Shown here: positions 4,652-5,355 of the stretch, in pieces | Layout: the number at the start of each line of letters is the position of its first letter | Position numbering within the stretch: the stretch's first letter is position 1 | Notes under the pieces: model-generated | Database searches by the model: none | Told to the model about the DNA's origin: nothing | Seen by the model: the letters and a program-made list of their open reading frames with translations, nothing else | Made by a program: the position numbers and the translations under genes | Source: Klenkia sp. | Lineage (GTDB): Bacteria > Actinomycetota > Actinomycetes > Mycobacteriales > Geodermatophilaceae | Direction of reading: 5' to 3' | Length of the DNA: 5,355 bases | Assembly: GCA_025966215.1 (NCBI GenBank) | Contig: JAOPVM010000039.1 | Coordinates: forward strand, 1 to 5,355

Positions 4652-5355
4652 GTGACCATCGCCCTGGGCCCCATGGCCGGCGGGCCCCGATCCCGGTGGC
4701 ACTCCCTCCCCGACCGGGTCCGCGCGTGGCGTGCTCCCGCCCGACCGACCGTGGAGCAGGCCCTGCTCCGGGCCCTGTGCCACGACCTGGGCACCCCCCT
4801 GGTCTCGCTGCGCGCACTGCTCGATCACACCCGCACCGCGCTGGACAGCGGCCCCGACGAGGCGCTGGAACTCGCGTGCGCGCAGACCGACCATCTGCTC
4901 TCGATGCTCCGGACCGCGGCCGCCACGGTCGATGCGGCACCGGCGTCGAACCGACCCCGTCCCCTGTCCGATGTCGTCCTGGCCAGCCTCGCCGCGTCCG
5001 GACTCCCGGCCCGGCAGGTCGACCTGCACCTGGACCCGGGCACGTCGGAGGTCCAGGTCGCCGACGCCCGGGTGCAGCGGATCCTGGTCAACCTGCTGGA
5101 GAACGCCCACCGGCACGGCGCGGGGCGACCGGTGACGGTGCGGGTCCAGGTGCACCCCGGACGGGTCCGGGTCTCTCTCACCCAGGCCGGCGTCCCGGCC
5201 CGGGTGGCCGAGCACCTCCGTGCCGGCCTCCCCCCGCCCGATCTCACCGGACTGGGTCTGTGGTCGGCCCAACGGCAGGCCACCGAACTCGGTGGCCGGG
5301 TGCACTGCAGCCCGGCCGCCGAGGGGACCCGCACCATCGTCGACCTGCCCGACCG
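4652..5355 (+). CDS. Histidine-kinase-like protein, 3' end beyond window
   Basis: It is a two-component sensor-kinase-like protein; 234 codons are visible and the frame is open at the right edge. The dimerisation/phospho-acceptor helix pair (about 36-95) contains the H-box CHDLGTPLVSLR with H44. The ATPase part (about 137-234) has a good N-box, ILVNLLENAHRHG (N147, N151), and a G2-like GLGLW (200-204). Where the G1 box DxGxG should be, it reads LTQAGVP, so the nucleotide-binding Asp and first Gly are missing. There is no membrane segment and no room for a sensor domain before the H-box, so it would be soluble. The start is uncertain: GTG at 4652 is the working choice, with GTG 4562 and ATG 4673 also in frame, and none has a strong ribosome binding site. 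It may serve the response regulator at 2380-3054, as no other kinase is near. Kinase-family membership is solid; activity is doubtful. Confidence 0.82.
   Translation, partial: MTIALGPMAGGPRSRWHSLPDRVRAWRAPARPTVEQALLRALCHDLGTPLVSLRALLDHTRTALDSGPDEALELACAQTDHLLSMLRTAAATVDAAPASNRPRPLSDVVLASLAASGLPARQVDLHLDPGTSEVQVADARVQRILVNLLENAHRHGAGRPVTVRVQVHPGRVRVSLTQAGVPARVAEHLRAGLPPPDLTGLGLWSAQRQATELGGRVHCSPAAEGTRTIVDLPD

Noticed and set aside
4197..4655. 152-codon open frame over the small membrane protein and the gap
   Set aside because: It lacks a ribosome binding site at its start, is Arg/Pro/Gly-rich, runs through a large inverted repeat and competes with the better-supported frame at 4204.
4466..5305. 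279-codon open frame on the minus strand
   Set aside because: It is antisense to the histidine-kinase-like gene, which shows H-box, N-box and G2 motifs; this frame shows none.

Overview
The window is very GC-rich, with genes that mostly end codons in G or C, GTG starts and GGAGG-type ribosome binding sites. This fits a high-GC actinobacterium. The protein style suggests something near the Geodermatophilaceae, but that is an impression from memory and not a measured placement. No RNA gene, insertion sequence, CRISPR array or phage gene is visible.

Layout, left to right. (1) 62-910 (+): a diguanylate cyclase with an intact GGDEF domain. In front of it is only the last part of a PAS/LOV-type sensor, fused to about 55 codons of atypical base use, so it looks like a 5'-truncated or rearranged gene. 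(2) A hairpin at 938-971 lies between this gene and the convergent next one. (3) 1025-2293 (-): an NRAMP/MntH manganese importer, with its start moved inward to a GTG behind a good ribosome binding site. (4) 2380-3054 (-): a NarL/LuxR-type response regulator, co-oriented and 86 bp upstream of mntH. (5) 3055-3272: a 218-bp divergent promoter region with a duplicated inverted half-site. (6) 3273-4136 (+): a dimanganese (non-haem) catalase with all five expected metal ligands, followed by a perfect 11-bp hairpin. (7) 4204-4383 (+): a 59-residue predicted two-helix membrane protein with a strong ribosome binding site. (8) 4384-4651: a non-coding stretch with a large inverted repeat that can fold in two exclusive ways. 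(9) 4652 to the right edge (+): a soluble histidine-kinase-like protein with a good H-box and N-box but a degraded G1 ATP-binding box, cut by the window end.

How they may work together (inference): the centre reads as a manganese-based peroxide-defence locus. MntH brings in Mn(II), the catalase needs two Mn per active site to destroy H2O2, and the response regulator sits between them where it could control both directions. The kinase-like gene 1.6 kb away is a possible partner for the regulator, as no other kinase is visible. The diguanylate cyclase has no obvious link to this unit.
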